A DNA stretch of 50,365 nucleotides, taken from the NCBI GenBank assembly GCA_023390415.1, contig JAEWCW010000158.1:1-50365 (forward strand), read 5' to 3'. The notes beneath the pieces are model-generated. The model did no database searches and was not told the origin of the DNA. It worked only from the letters and a program-made list of their open reading frames with translations. The DNA is from Pseudomonadota bacterium. Its GTDB lineage: Bacteria; Pseudomonadota; Alphaproteobacteria; Sphingomonadales; Sphingomonadaceae. The position numbers and the translations under genes were made by a program. The first letter of the stretch is position 1. Every line of letters starts with the position of its first letter. Shown here one piece after another: positions 1 through 8,351 of the stretch.

Positions 1-2231
1 AGGTGATCGACGCCTGGAGCCGCTGCGGCGACCAGGTGGCGAACGCGATGATGGAGAAGATCAAGGCGCAGCCGGTCGGCGAGGACGGCCGCATGGCGCA
101 GATCAACTCGATCTACATGATGGCTCACTCCGGCGCCCGCGGCTCGCAGGCCCAGATGAAGCAGCTCGCCGGTATGCGTGGTCTCATGGCGAAACCCAGC
201 GGGGAAATCATCGAGACTCCGATCATCTCGAACTTCAAGGAAGGCCTGACCGTCCTTGAATATTTCAACTCGACCCACGGCGCCCGCAAGGGCCTCGCGG
301 ACACCGCGCTGAAGACGGCGAACTCGGGCTACCTGACCCGCCGCCTTGTCGACGTCTCGCAGGACTGCGTCGTCGTCGAGATCGACTGCAAGACCGAGAA
401 CAATCTCGAGATGCGGGCGATCGTCCAGGGCGGCGCGACGATCGCGTCGCTCGGCGAGCGCATCCTCGGCCGTACCCCGGCGGAGGACATTGTCGACGAG
501 AAGACCGGCACGGTCCTCGCCAAGGAAGGCGAGCTGATCGACGAGCCGGCCGCTCTGGCGATCGACGAGATCGGCGTCCAGTCGGTGCGCATCCGCTCGC
601 CGCTGGTCTGCGAGTCCGAGCGCGGCGTCTGCGCCAAGTGCTACGGACGCGATCTCGCCCGCGGCACGCCGGTGAATATCGGCGAGGCGGTGGGCGTCAT
701 CGCGGCGCAGTCGATCGGCGAGCCGGGGACCCAGCTGACGATGCGGACCTTCCACATCGGCGGCGCCGCCCAGCTCAACGAGACGTCGAGCCTCGAGGCC
801 GCGGTTGACGGCACGATCGAGCTTCGCGACCTGCCGACCATCGTCGACTCGCGCGGCCGCCGCATCGCGATGGCCCGCAACGGCGAGCTTGCGATCGTCG
901 ACATGGACGGCCGCGAGCGGGCGTCGCACCGTATCCCGTACGGCGCGCACCTGATGGTCGATCATGGCCACATCGCCAGCCGCGGCGATCGCCTGGCCGA
1001 GTGGGATCCCTTCATGATGCCGGTGATCACCGAGACCGGCGGCACCGTGAAGTTCCAGGACCTGATCGAGGGCAAGACGCTCACCGAGCAGATGGACGAG
1101 GCCACCGGCATCGCCCAGCGCGTGGTGACCGAATATCGCGCCACCGGTCGCTCGAAGGAAGATCTGCGTCCGCGCATCACCCTGCTCAACGAGAGCGGCG
1201 AAGCGGCCCGTTACATGCTGGCGCCGGGTGCGATGCTCTCGGTCGAGGACGGCCAGGTCGTCGAGGCCGGCGAGGTGCTCGCCCGCGTCTCGCGCGAGGC
1301 CGCCAAGACCCGCGACATCACCGGCGGTCTGCCGCGGGTGGCGGAGCTGTTCGAGGCCCGCAAGCCGAAGGAGAATGCGATCATCGCGAAGGTCTCCGGC
1401 CGGGTGCAGTTCGGCAAGGACTATAAGGCCAAGCGCAAGATCGCGATCGTGCCCGAGGATGGTGGCGATCCGGTCGAGTATCTGGTGCCCAAGTCCAAGG
1501 TGATCGACGTCCAGGAGGGCGACTTCGTCAAGCGCGGCGACAATCTGATCGCCGGCTCGCCGGATCCGCACGACATCCTCGAGGTGCTCGGCGTGAAGGC
1601 GCTGGCGGAGTATCTCGTGTCGGAGATCCAGGAGGTCTATCGACTGCAGGGCGTGAAGATCAACGACAAGCACATCGAGGTGATCGTCCGCCAGATGCTG
1701 CAGAAGGTCGAGATCACCGACAGCGGGGATTCGACCTTCCTCGTCGGCGAGCAGGTCGATCTGCAGGAGATGAACGAGGTCAACGCCAAGCTGAAGACCG
1801 AGAAGCGCCAGCCTGCCCAGGGCAAGCCGGTCCTGCTCGGCATCACCAAGGCGTCGCTCCAGACCCGCAGCTTCATCTCGGCCGCCTCCTTCCAGGAGAC
1901 GACCCGGGTGCTCACCGAGGCTTCGGTCCAGGGCAAGATCGACACGCTCGACGGCCTCAAGGAGAACGTCATCGTCGGCCGGCTCATCCCGGCGGGCACC
2001 GGTGCCGGCATGCAGCGGATGCGGATCGCCGCCTCCAGCCGCGACGCCGCGCTCCGCGCTGCCCACCGCAAGCTGCAGGAGAGCCTCATCGCCGCGAACA
2101 GCGCCGAAGAGGAGCATGCGGCCGAGCTCGCCCAGGGTCCGGAAGCGGCGATCAACGCCGATCCGCTCGCCGAGGTCGCGCCGAGCGGCCACGGCACGGA
2201 CGCCGATGCGGGCGAATATCTGCAGGACTAA
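1..2231 (+). CDS. rpoC: DNA-directed RNA polymerase subunit beta' (3' part)
   Basis: This is the C-terminal half of the RNA polymerase largest subunit; the frame is open at the left window edge, so the start lies outside. Roughly 743 codons remain of a protein usually about 1400 residues long. Visible signatures are the second zinc-binding cluster, CESERGVCAKCYGRD near residue 200 of the visible part, followed by GVIAAQSIGEPGTQLTMRTFH, which is the trigger-loop region that folds over the active site. The C-terminal tail with VGRLIPAGTGAG is also typical. The gene would be preceded by rpoB outside the window. It ends in TAA and is followed within 30 bases by a strong intrinsic terminator, so it closes its operon. 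Identification is secure. Confidence 0.98.
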   Translation, partial: VIDAWSRCGDQVANAMMEKIKAQPVGEDGRMAQINSIYMMAHSGARGSQAQMKQLAGMRGLMAKPSGEIIETPIISNFKEGLTVLEYFNSTHGARKGLADTALKTANSGYLTRRLVDVSQDCVVVEIDCKTENNLEMRAIVQGGATIASLGERILGRTPAEDIVDEKTGTVLAKEGELIDEPAALAIDEIGVQSVRIRSPLVCESERGVCAKCYGRDLARGTPVNIGEAVGVIAAQSIGEPGTQLTMRTFHIGGAAQLNETSSLEAAVDGTIELRDLPTIVDSRGRRIAMARNGELAIVDMDGRERASHRIPYGAHLMVDHGHIASRGDRLAEWDPFMMPVITETGGTVKFQDLIEGKTLTEQMDEATGIAQRVVTEYRATGRSKEDLRPRITLLNESGEAARYMLAPGAMLSVEDGQVVEAGEVLARVSREAAKTRDITGGLPRVAELFEARKPKENAIIAKVSGRVQFGKDYKAKRKIAIVPEDGGDPVEYLVPKSKVIDVQEGDFVKRGDNLIAGSPDPHDILEVLGVKALAEYLVSEIQEVYRLQGVKINDKHIEVIVRQMLQKVEITDSGDSTFLVGEQVDLQEMNEVNAKLKTEKRQPAQGKPVLLGITKASLQTRSFISAASFQETTRVLTEASVQGKIDTLDGLKENVIVGRLIPAGTGAGMQRMRIAASSRDAALRAAHRKLQESLIAANSAEEEHAAELAQGPEAAINADPLAEVAPSGHGTDADAGEYLQD

Positions 2232-2259
2232 GCATCCCGCGGATGATCGATGAGAAAGG

Positions 2260-2290
2260 CGCCCTGCCGGGAGACCGGCAGGGCGTTTTT
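2260..2290 (+). terminator. Intrinsic terminator after rpoC
   Basis: A 10-bp stem GCCCTGCCGG / CCGGCAGGGC with a GAGA tetraloop is followed directly by GTTTTT. It sits 29 bases after the rpoC stop codon and has all the parts of a rho-independent terminator. Confidence 0.93.
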
Positions 2291-2302
2291 CGTTAGCGAG
2301 AG

Positions 2303-2428
2303 ATGGTGATGCTGAAGATCAAGATCGCGATCGCATTGGTGATCCTGGCGATGATGATCGTGCCCGCGATGATCGTCATCCGCAGCCGCCTCGGCCGCGC
2401 CCGCCGCGACGAAGGCGGCGAGCCGTGA
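2303..2428 (+). CDS. Possible 41-aa single-span membrane peptide
   Basis: A short frame from ATG at 2303 encodes 41 residues. About 25 hydrophobic residues (IKIAIALVILAMMIVPAMIV) are followed by an Arg-rich tail (IRSRLGRARR), as in a small membrane protein with its tail in the cytoplasm. Its stop overlaps a GTG at 2425 in the arrangement GTGA, which could couple it to the glycosyltransferase downstream. Against it, no convincing ribosome-binding site is visible and it starts only 12 bases after the rpoC terminator, so it would need read-through or its own promoter inside rpoC. Not recognised as a named family. Confidence 0.35.
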   Translation: MVMLKIKIAIALVILAMMIVPAMIVIRSRLGRARRDEGGEP

Positions 2429-2481
2429 CCATCGCTGACCGCGGTTTGCCCTCGCCTGCCCAGGGGGCTAACGGGGCGCCG

Positions 2482-3669
2482 ATGGACATTTCCCAGCTGC
2501 GTGTTGCGTTGTTCAGCGGCAACTACAATTACGTCCGGGACGGCGCCAACCAGGCGCTCAACCGGCTGGTCGACTATCTCCAGCGGGGCGGCGCCGCGGT
2601 GCGCGTCTACTCCCCGACGGTCGCCAATCCCGCAATCCCGCCCAATGCGGACATCGTCCACGTCCCGGCCATGTCGATCCCGCGCCGGCCCGAATACAAG
2701 CTTCCGATCCGGCTTCCGCGCGACGTCCGGCGCGACATCGCCGCCTTCGCCCCGAACATCGTCCACGTCGCGAGCCCGGACCTGGTGGCGCACCGGCTGG
2801 TGACCCTCGCGCGCAAGATGGATGTCCCCGTGGTCGCCTCGGTCCACACCCGTTTCGAGACCTATTTGCGCTATTACGGGCTCGGCTTCGTCGAGCCGCT
2901 CGTGGAGGCGACGCTGCGCCGCTTCTACCGCCGCTGCGACGCGATCTTCGCGCCTTCGGACTCGATGGCGGAGCTGCTCCGCGAGCAGCGGATGAATCCC
3001 AATGTCGGCATCTGGACGCGCGGGATCGACCGCGGGATCTTCAATCCCGGCCGGCGCGACATGGAATGGCGCCGCGGCCTCGGAATCGCGGACGACGTGC
3101 CCGTGATCGGATTCGTCGGGCGACTGGTGATGGAGAAGGGCCTCGACGTCTATGCAGAGACGATCGATCTGCTGAAGAAGAGGCGGGTCAAGCACAGGGT
3201 GCTCGTCGTGGGCAAGGGGCCGGCGCGCGAATGGTTCGAGGAGAGGCTGCCCAAGGCCTGCTTCACCGGGATCCTCACCGGCGACGATCTCGGCCGCGCG
3301 GTCGCCTCGATGGACATGCTCTTCAACCCGTCCGTCACCGAGACGTTCGGGAACGTCACGCTGGAGGCGATGGCAGCCGGCCTGCCCGTGGTCGCCGCGC
3401 GCGCGACCGGCAGCGAGAGCCTGGTCGAGGACAAGGTGAGCGGCCGGCTGATCGAGCCTGGCGACGCCCGGGGGTTCGCCGATGCGCTCGCTTTCTACTG
3501 CCGCCATCCCGAGGCGCGCCTCGCCGCTGGGGCCGCCGGCGAGCAGCGCACCCGCCGTTACGGCTGGGACGAGGTCAACCAGGCGCTGGTCGACGGCTAT
3601 GTCCGCGCGATCCAGATGCATGGCAAAGGCGGCAGCGGCGCTTGGACGCCCTCCCCCGCCATGCCATAA
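2482..3669 (+). CDS. GT4-family glycosyltransferase
   Basis: A 395-aa cytoplasmic or membrane-associated retaining glycosyltransferase with two Rossmann domains (GT-B fold). It would transfer a sugar, often mannose or glucose in close relatives, from a nucleotide donor to a lipid or polysaccharide acceptor; the exact donor and acceptor cannot be read from the sequence. The N-terminus shows LFSGNYNYVRDGANQ, the linker VGFVGRLVMEKGLD, and the donor site the GT4 E-x7-E motif in ETFGNVTLEAMAAGLP. ATG at 2482 is preferred because the family starts directly with this first strand. A GTG at 2425, overlapping the stop of the small frame upstream, would add 19 residues without homology. The next gene starts 9 bases after the stop, so the two are probably co-transcribed. 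Confidence 0.9.
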   Translation: MDISQLRVALFSGNYNYVRDGANQALNRLVDYLQRGGAAVRVYSPTVANPAIPPNADIVHVPAMSIPRRPEYKLPIRLPRDVRRDIAAFAPNIVHVASPDLVAHRLVTLARKMDVPVVASVHTRFETYLRYYGLGFVEPLVEATLRRFYRRCDAIFAPSDSMAELLREQRMNPNVGIWTRGIDRGIFNPGRRDMEWRRGLGIADDVPVIGFVGRLVMEKGLDVYAETIDLLKKRRVKHRVLVVGKGPAREWFEERLPKACFTGILTGDDLGRAVASMDMLFNPSVTETFGNVTLEAMAAGLPVVAARATGSESLVEDKVSGRLIEPGDARGFADALAFYCRHPEARLAAGAAGEQRTRRYGWDEVNQALVDGYVRAIQMHGKGGSGAWTPSPAMP

Positions 3670-3677
3670 AGCCGGCG

Positions 3678-4709
3678 ATGGACCTTTCCGGAAAATTCGC
3701 TCTCGCTGACGTCGAGCGTCAGCTCGCCTCGCTTCGCACCTCGCTTGGATGGCTGCTCGCTTATGCCGAGCCTTATGCCGCGCTCGCGCCGCGCGAGGAT
3801 CTTAGTCCCGTCGAGCGGGCCCGCCGCGCCGCGACGACCCTCGCCTGGGCCAATGACGGCCTCGCCGCCTTTGCGGAGCGTGCCTCGGCGCTCGAGGCCG
3901 AGGCAGAGCGCGCGCTCGCCGGCGCCGCCCCCGCTGAAGATCTCGCCCCCCGGCTCGAGCGAGCCTCGGCCGAGGCGTTGCAACATTATATGGCGATCAT
4001 GGCCGAGGTGCAGCGCGCCGCCGAGCTCAGCCGCTCCACCGCGGCCGACGAGGACAGCCCGCCGCGGCTCCGCGCCCGCGCCGAGATCGGCTCAGCGGTC
4101 CGCGCCCGCCTCGCCGAAACCGGTGCCGAGAAGCTGCCCGCCGTCGGCTTCGAGCTCTACCGGGTGCGCGACTTCGCCGATCCCGAGCAATGCGCCGCTC
4201 TGGTCGGCCTGATCGAGCGCGACCTCTTCCCGTCGGGGGTGCTCGGCAAGGAGATTCCCGGCTTCCGTACCAGCAAGAGCTGCAACCTCAGCGCCCGCGA
4301 TGCAGCGGTCGAGGCATTCGAGGTGAAGGTCTGTGCGCTCACGGGAATCGCTCGCCCCTTCGGGGAGTCGGTCCAGGGGCAGCGGTACGAGGTCGGCCAG
4401 CAGTTCAAGCCGCACCACGATTTCTTCCACAAGGGCGAGAGTTATTATGAGGACGTCGCCCAGACCGGAGGCCAGCGCACCTGGACGGCAATGCTGTTCC
4501 TCAACCGGCCTGACGAGGGCGGCTACACCAACTTCCCGCAGGCCGCGGTGCGCGCCGCGCCCGAGCCGGGGACCCTGCTCGTCTGGAACAATATGAAGCC
4601 TGACGGCCGGCCCAACCCCAATTCACTCCATCAGGGCATGCCGGTCGAGGCCGGCCGCAAATATGTGCTGACAAAGTGGTTCCGGGAGCGGCCGCTGGCT
4701 TTCGCCTGA
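3678..4709 (+). CDS. 2OG-Fe(II) oxygenase, prolyl 4-hydroxylase-like
   Basis: A 343-aa protein whose C-terminal third is a prolyl-4-hydroxylase-type double-stranded beta-helix. It should hydroxylate a protein or peptide residue using 2-oxoglutarate, O2 and Fe(II). The iron ligands appear as the HHD pair in FKPHHDFF (around residue 246) and the distal His in NSLHQGMPV about 70 residues later; the following Lys/Arg-rich GRKYVLTKWFRER supplies the 2-oxoglutarate-binding base. The first 150 residues are Ala/Glu-rich and helical with no recognised domain. ATG at 3678 is used because the longer frame upstream is antisense-like Arg-rich shadow of the glycosyltransferase. Convergent with the PadR gene, with only 3 bases between the stops. 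The physiological substrate is unknown. Confidence 0.88.
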   Translation: MDLSGKFALADVERQLASLRTSLGWLLAYAEPYAALAPREDLSPVERARRAATTLAWANDGLAAFAERASALEAEAERALAGAAPAEDLAPRLERASAEALQHYMAIMAEVQRAAELSRSTAADEDSPPRLRARAEIGSAVRARLAETGAEKLPAVGFELYRVRDFADPEQCAALVGLIERDLFPSGVLGKEIPGFRTSKSCNLSARDAAVEAFEVKVCALTGIARPFGESVQGQRYEVGQQFKPHHDFFHKGESYYEDVAQTGGQRTWTAMLFLNRPDEGGYTNFPQAAVRAAPEPGTLLVWNNMKPDGRPNPNSLHQGMPVEAGRKYVLTKWFRERPLAFA

Positions 4710-4712
4710 GGC

Positions 4713-5330
4713 TCAGGCCTCGCCCTCCCGGGCACTCTTCAGCCGTTCGATCTTCTGCGCGGCCTCGTCGAGGATGGCGGCGATATCGTGCAGCGCCTCG
4801 TCGTTCATGTCGTCGCGGGTCACACGGTGCCAGATGGCGGCGAGCAGATTGCTGACCGCGCGGCCGATCGGCGCGCCGCCGGTGCGCCTGCGCTTGGCAC
4901 CGAGCTCGGCCAGGCGCGCGAGCAGCGCATCGGCCTCGTCGCGCCGCTCCTCGAGCCAGGCACGGCCTTCCGCAGTCGCGCTGAAATTGCGGCGCGAGCC
5001 CTCGCCCGGCGCCTCCTCGATATGGCCCATGTCCTGGAGCATGGTCAGGGTCGGATAGACCAAGCCGGGGCTGGGGGCGTAGGCGCCGCCGGACATCTCC
5101 TCGATCGCGCGGATAAGGTCGTATCCGTGGCGCGGCTGCTCGGCGATGAGATGGAGGAGGATCAGGCGAAGCTCGGCGGAATCGAACTGGCGCCGCCGTC
5201 GGCCGCCGCGCCCACCGCGTTCGAACTCGTCCCAGCCCGAGGCCCAATCGCCCCAGCCGCGGCCCGGCCCGAAGTGGATTCCGAGGGGCGGGAGGCCCCC
5301 ATGACGGCCGAATCCGAAGCGCATGCCCAT
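4713..5330 (-). CDS. PadR-family transcriptional regulator
   Basis: A 205-aa repressor of the PadR family. The winged-helix segment FDSAELRLILLHLIAEQPRHG...YPTLTMLQDMGHIEE matches the family closely, and the C-terminal half is the helical dimerisation region. The first 45 residues are Gly/Arg/Trp-rich and disordered. The start is set at 5330: GGAAGGAG lies 8 bases before this ATG, while the in-frame ATG at 5357 has no good ribosome-binding site and overlaps the palindrome GATATATC. PadR proteins often repress themselves through AT-rich palindromes, which would fit. The target genes are not evident; rarA is divergent 95 bases away. Confidence 0.9.
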   Translation of the reverse strand: MGMRFGFGRHGGLPPLGIHFGPGRGWGDWASGWDEFERGGRGGRRRRQFDSAELRLILLHLIAEQPRHGYDLIRAIEEMSGGAYAPSPGLVYPTLTMLQDMGHIEEAPGEGSRRNFSATAEGRAWLEERRDEADALLARLAELGAKRRRTGGAPIGRAVSNLLAAIWHRVTRDDMNDEALHDIAAILDEAAQKIERLKSAREGEA

Positions 5331-5357
5331 AGCGAAGCTCCTTCCCGAGTCGATCAT

Positions 5358-5365
5358 GATATATC
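5358..5365. promoter_or_regulatory. GATATATC palindrome upstream of padR
   Basis: A perfect 8-bp AT-rich palindrome stands out in GC-rich DNA, 28 bases upstream of the preferred padR start and 60 bases upstream of rarA. It is a candidate autoregulatory operator or a -10 region; its role is inferred from position only. Confidence 0.35.
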
Positions 5366-5425
5366 TTAGAATGTCCTGCGCCTCAAGCCTCGCGGCCCAA
5401 GCCGACTTCCGCTAGACGCAGCCCA

Positions 5426-6751
5426 ATGGCCGACCTGTTCGCCGAAGATCCCCCACCCCCGTCCCCGCCCCCGGGGCCGCCGCCTGGCGCGCCGCTTGCG
5501 GACCGGCTCCGGCCGCAGGCGCTCGACGAGGTGGTCGGCCAGGATCACCTGACCGGGCCGGAGGGCGCGATCGGGCGGATGGTCGTGGCCGGCAAGCTCG
5601 CCTCGATGATCCTGTGGGGGCCGCCGGGCACCGGCAAGACGACGATCGCGCGCCTCCTTGCCGACGCGGTCGGCCTCCGCTTCGTCGCCATCTCGGCGGT
5701 CTTCTCGGGCGTCGCCGACCTCAAGAAGGTGTTCGCGGAGTCCCGCGAATTCGCGCGGACCGGCAGGCAGACCCTTTTGTTCGTGGACGAGATCCACCGC
5801 TTCAACCGCGCCCAGCAGGACGGCTTCCTGCCCTATGTCGAGGACGGCACCGTCGTGCTGGTTGGCGCGACCACCGAAAATCCGAGCTTCGAGCTCAACG
5901 CGGCCTTGCTCAGCCGCGCGCAGGTGCTGATCCTCAACCGGCTCGATGCCGCGGCGCTCGGCCAATTGCTCGACCGCGCCGAGGCCGAGACCGGGCGCCC
6001 CCTCCCCCTCACGCCCGAAGCGCGCGAGGCTCTGATCGCGACCGCCGACGGCGACGGCCGTTTCCTGCTCAACCAGGCCGAGACCCTGTTCTCGATCGAC
6101 ATAAAGGAGCCGCTCGATCCGCGCGGCCTGTCCGCCCTGCTCCACCGCCGCGTGGCGGTCTACGACAAGGACCGCGAGGGGCATTACAACCTCATCTCGG
6201 CGCTCCACAAATCGATCCGCGGTTCGGATCCGCAGGCGGCCCTTTACTATCTCGCCCGAATGCTCACCGCCGGCGAGGAGCCGCTCTATCTGCTGCGCCG
6301 GCTGACCCGCGCGGCGGTCGAGGATATCGGCCTCGCCGACCCGAATGCGCTCGTCCAGTGCATCGCCGCCAAGGACACGTACGACTTCCTCGGCTCGCCG
6401 GAGGGCGAGCTCGCCATCGCCCAGGCCTGCCTCTATCTCGCTACCGCGCCCAAATCGAACGCGGTCTACAAGGCGCAGAAAGCGGCCTGGCGCTCGGCCC
6501 GGGAGACCGGCTCGCTGATGCCGCCCAAGAACATCCTGAACGCGCCCACCAAGCTGATGAAGCAGGTCGGCTACGGCAAGGGCTACACCTACGACCACGA
6601 CGCGGAAGGCGGCTTCTCAGGGGACAATTATTGGCCTGAGGAGATGCAGCCCCAGACCTTTTACGAACCGACCGAGCGCGGCTTCGAGAAGCGCATTGCG
6701 GAGCGCATCGCCTGGTGGAACGAGCAGAGGAAGGCGCGGGGCGACCAGTGA
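5426..6751 (+). CDS. rarA: Replication-associated recombination protein A (AAA+ ATPase)
   Basis: A 441-aa RarA/MgsA protein, a clamp-loader-like AAA+ ATPase that acts at stalled replication forks. Walker A is GPPGTGKT at residues 65-72 and Walker B is LLFVDEIHRF around residue 115. The sensor region VGATTENPSFELN and the C-terminal family signature (AVEDIGLADPNAL, PPKNILNAPTKLMK, GYTYDHDAEGGFSG) are all present and the length is normal. The N-terminus carries a Pro-rich stretch (residues 9-20) before the conserved LADRLRP, common in alphaproteobacterial homologues. The stop overlaps the start of the next gene (GTGA), which suggests translational coupling. Confidence 0.97.
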   Translation: MADLFAEDPPPPSPPPGPPPGAPLADRLRPQALDEVVGQDHLTGPEGAIGRMVVAGKLASMILWGPPGTGKTTIARLLADAVGLRFVAISAVFSGVADLKKVFAESREFARTGRQTLLFVDEIHRFNRAQQDGFLPYVEDGTVVLVGATTENPSFELNAALLSRAQVLILNRLDAAALGQLLDRAEAETGRPLPLTPEAREALIATADGDGRFLLNQAETLFSIDIKEPLDPRGLSALLHRRVAVYDKDREGHYNLISALHKSIRGSDPQAALYYLARMLTAGEEPLYLLRRLTRAAVEDIGLADPNALVQCIAAKDTYDFLGSPEGELAIAQACLYLATAPKSNAVYKAQKAAWRSARETGSLMPPKNILNAPTKLMKQVGYGKGYTYDHDAEGGFSGDNYWPEEMQPQTFYEPTERGFEKRIAERIAWWNEQRKARGDQ

Positions 6752-7605
6752 ACCCACGCTTCGAGCGGTTCGCAGCGATCGACTGGTCCGGCGCAAAGGG
6801 GCGGCGTCACAAGGGAATTGCGATCGCCATTTGCGAGGCCGGTGATGCGGCGCCGAGACTCGTTCGGCCGGAGCATGTCTGGTCGCGCGCCGAGGTGCTC
6901 GACTGGCTGCTCGCGGAGGCGGCGCGCGCGCCGACCCTGTTCGGCTTCGATTTCAGCTTCGCGCCGCCGATCGCCGAGCGCGGCGAATATCTTCCGGGCG
7001 AGCCGGGCGTGCCCAGCAGAGCGCGCGAATTCTGGGCCTATGTCGACAGCCGCAGCGACGACGAGGATCTCGGTGCCGCGAGCTTCCTCGAGCGCGTTCA
7101 CCGCCGCCATTTCTATTTCGGCATTGCCGATGGCGAGAAGGCCGGCTTCATGCACTTCCGCCAGTGCGACGCCCGGCTCAATGCCCAGGGCGGCCGCAAG
7201 ACGGCGAGCGCCTATGACGCGATCGGCGCCGCCCAGGTCGCCAAGGCGAGTTTTTCCGGCATGCGGCTGCTCCACCGGCTCGACGGCAAGGTTGCGATCT
7301 GGCCGATGGACCCGGTCCCGCAAGGTGCCAGCGCCGTCGTGGAGATCTACACGCGCATCTACCTGCGCATGGCAGGGATGCCTGGCGCCAAGCTGAGGTC
7401 CCGCGCCGAGCTCAATCGGGCGCTTCAAGGCCTGGGCAGCCGCCCTGCCCGCCTGCGCTTCGAGCCCAACGACCACCAGACCGACGCGCTCGTCACCGCC
7501 GCCGGAATGCGCGCCTATGCAGCGGCCGAGCCCGGCGCCTTCGCGCCCGAGGCCCTCACGCCCGAGCTCGCTCGGACGGAGGGCTGGACGTTCGGAATCG
7601 GTTAG
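6748..7605 (+). CDS. Uncharacterised protein, possibly RNase H-like fold (DUF429 type)
   Basis: A 285-aa cytoplasmic protein that I do not recognise with confidence. It starts at GTG 6748, overlapping the rarA stop by 4 bases. The opening FERFAAIDWSGAKGRRHKGIAIA and the acidic FGFDFSF around residue 70 resemble the two first acidic strands of RNase H-like folds such as DUF429, and there is a late acidic position in EPNDHQTDALVTAAG. This suggests a nuclease-like or nucleotide-binding fold, but that is inference. Coupling to rarA hints at a DNA-metabolism role. Its stop overlaps the stop of the convergent gene on the other strand. Confidence 0.8.
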   Translation: MNPRFERFAAIDWSGAKGRRHKGIAIAICEAGDAAPRLVRPEHVWSRAEVLDWLLAEAARAPTLFGFDFSFAPPIAERGEYLPGEPGVPSRAREFWAYVDSRSDDEDLGAASFLERVHRRHFYFGIADGEKAGFMHFRQCDARLNAQGGRKTASAYDAIGAAQVAKASFSGMRLLHRLDGKVAIWPMDPVPQGASAVVEIYTRIYLRMAGMPGAKLRSRAELNRALQGLGSRPARLRFEPNDHQTDALVTAAGMRAYAAAEPGAFAPEALTPELARTEGWTFGIG

Positions 7606-8015
7606 GTCCGATTTCCCTGCGCGCGGGCGCGGGCGCGGAAGTCGCCGACCGTAATCGGAAGCCTCAGATCGATGCTGTCGTGGAGAAAGGCCGAGAGCGG
7701 AATCGCCGCCGTGCGCCCGCGCTCGCGGACAACGACCTGGCCGCCCTCGACCTCGACCACCGACCCGAGGAAATAGGCGTTCGCGTCGAGGATCCGGCGG
7801 CCCGGCCGCACGTCGGCGGCCGTCGCGGCGACAATTTTCGGCCGCCTTATGGCTCCCCAGCCGACCGAACCGTCCATCCCGGCGCCGTTGAACGGGATGT
7901 CGGCGCGGGGCGCCGATGCGGGATCGACCGGGGCGATGGCCTGCCGCGCGGCGGCGCCGGTTCCTGCCAGGGCCGCACCGGCGACCAATAGGGTTACGAC
8001 AAACTTGCGACCCAC
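7602..8015 (-). CDS. Exported protein of unknown function
   Basis: A 137-aa protein with an N-terminal signal sequence (GRKFVVTLLVAGAALAGTGAAARQA). GTG at 8015 is chosen because GGGGAGAA lies 7 bases upstream; the in-frame ATGs further up (8051, 8123) have poor ribosome-binding sites and would bury the signal sequence. The mature part is about 110 residues, with GWGAIRRPKIV in the middle and a conserved-looking VVEVEGGQVVVRERGRTAAIPLSAF, the sort of short beta-rich segment seen in PRC-barrel-like proteins. No family is assigned. It shares 4 bases with the stop of the convergent gene. Confidence 0.75.
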   Translation of the reverse strand: MGRKFVVTLLVAGAALAGTGAAARQAIAPVDPASAPRADIPFNGAGMDGSVGWGAIRRPKIVAATAADVRPGRRILDANAYFLGSVVEVEGGQVVVRERGRTAAIPLSAFLHDSIDLRLPITVGDFRARARAQGNRT

Positions 8016-8136
8016 GACGATTCTCCCCAATGGATTGTCGAGACCGAGCATGGTGAGACACGTTCGAGATCTTGGCAAGTCGCGGCGTGCTACGGGCTGG
8101 ACCTTCGCCTCCCGATGACGCATCTGGAAGATCGCC

Positions 8137-8212
8137 GCCGGGTTAGCTCAGTTGGTAGAGCAACCGCCTTGTAAGCGGTAGGTCGTCGGTTCGAGTCCGA
8201 CACCCGGCACCA
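8137..8212 (+). tRNA. tRNA-Thr (anticodon TGT)
   Basis: A full cloverleaf of 76 bases. The acceptor stem pairs GCCGGGT with ACCCGGC, the D arm is GCTCAGTTGGTAGAGC, the anticodon stem-loop is CCGCC-TTGTAAG-CGG with anticodon TGT, and the T arm is GTCGGTTCGAGTCCGAC. The 3' CCA is encoded. It reads codons ACA and, by wobble, other ACN threonine codons. Confidence 0.97.
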
Positions 8213-8351
8213 CGCAGTCCAGCAGGCACCCGCGTTACAGGCGGAACCCTGAGCTCTTCGAATTACCGCCCAAATTGCGCAGGTCTGCAGTGGTGAGTTC
8301 TCGAGTCCTGCGGCCAAGAGACAACTCTGCCGTCCCTCGGAGGCCTAGACT

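Noticed and set aside
8090..8317. A 75-aa leftward frame over the tRNA gene containing SDSNRRPTAYKAVALPTELTR.
   Set aside because: This phrase is the antisense translation of a conserved tRNA and is a well-known false gene in databases. The tRNA-Thr on the other strand explains it.
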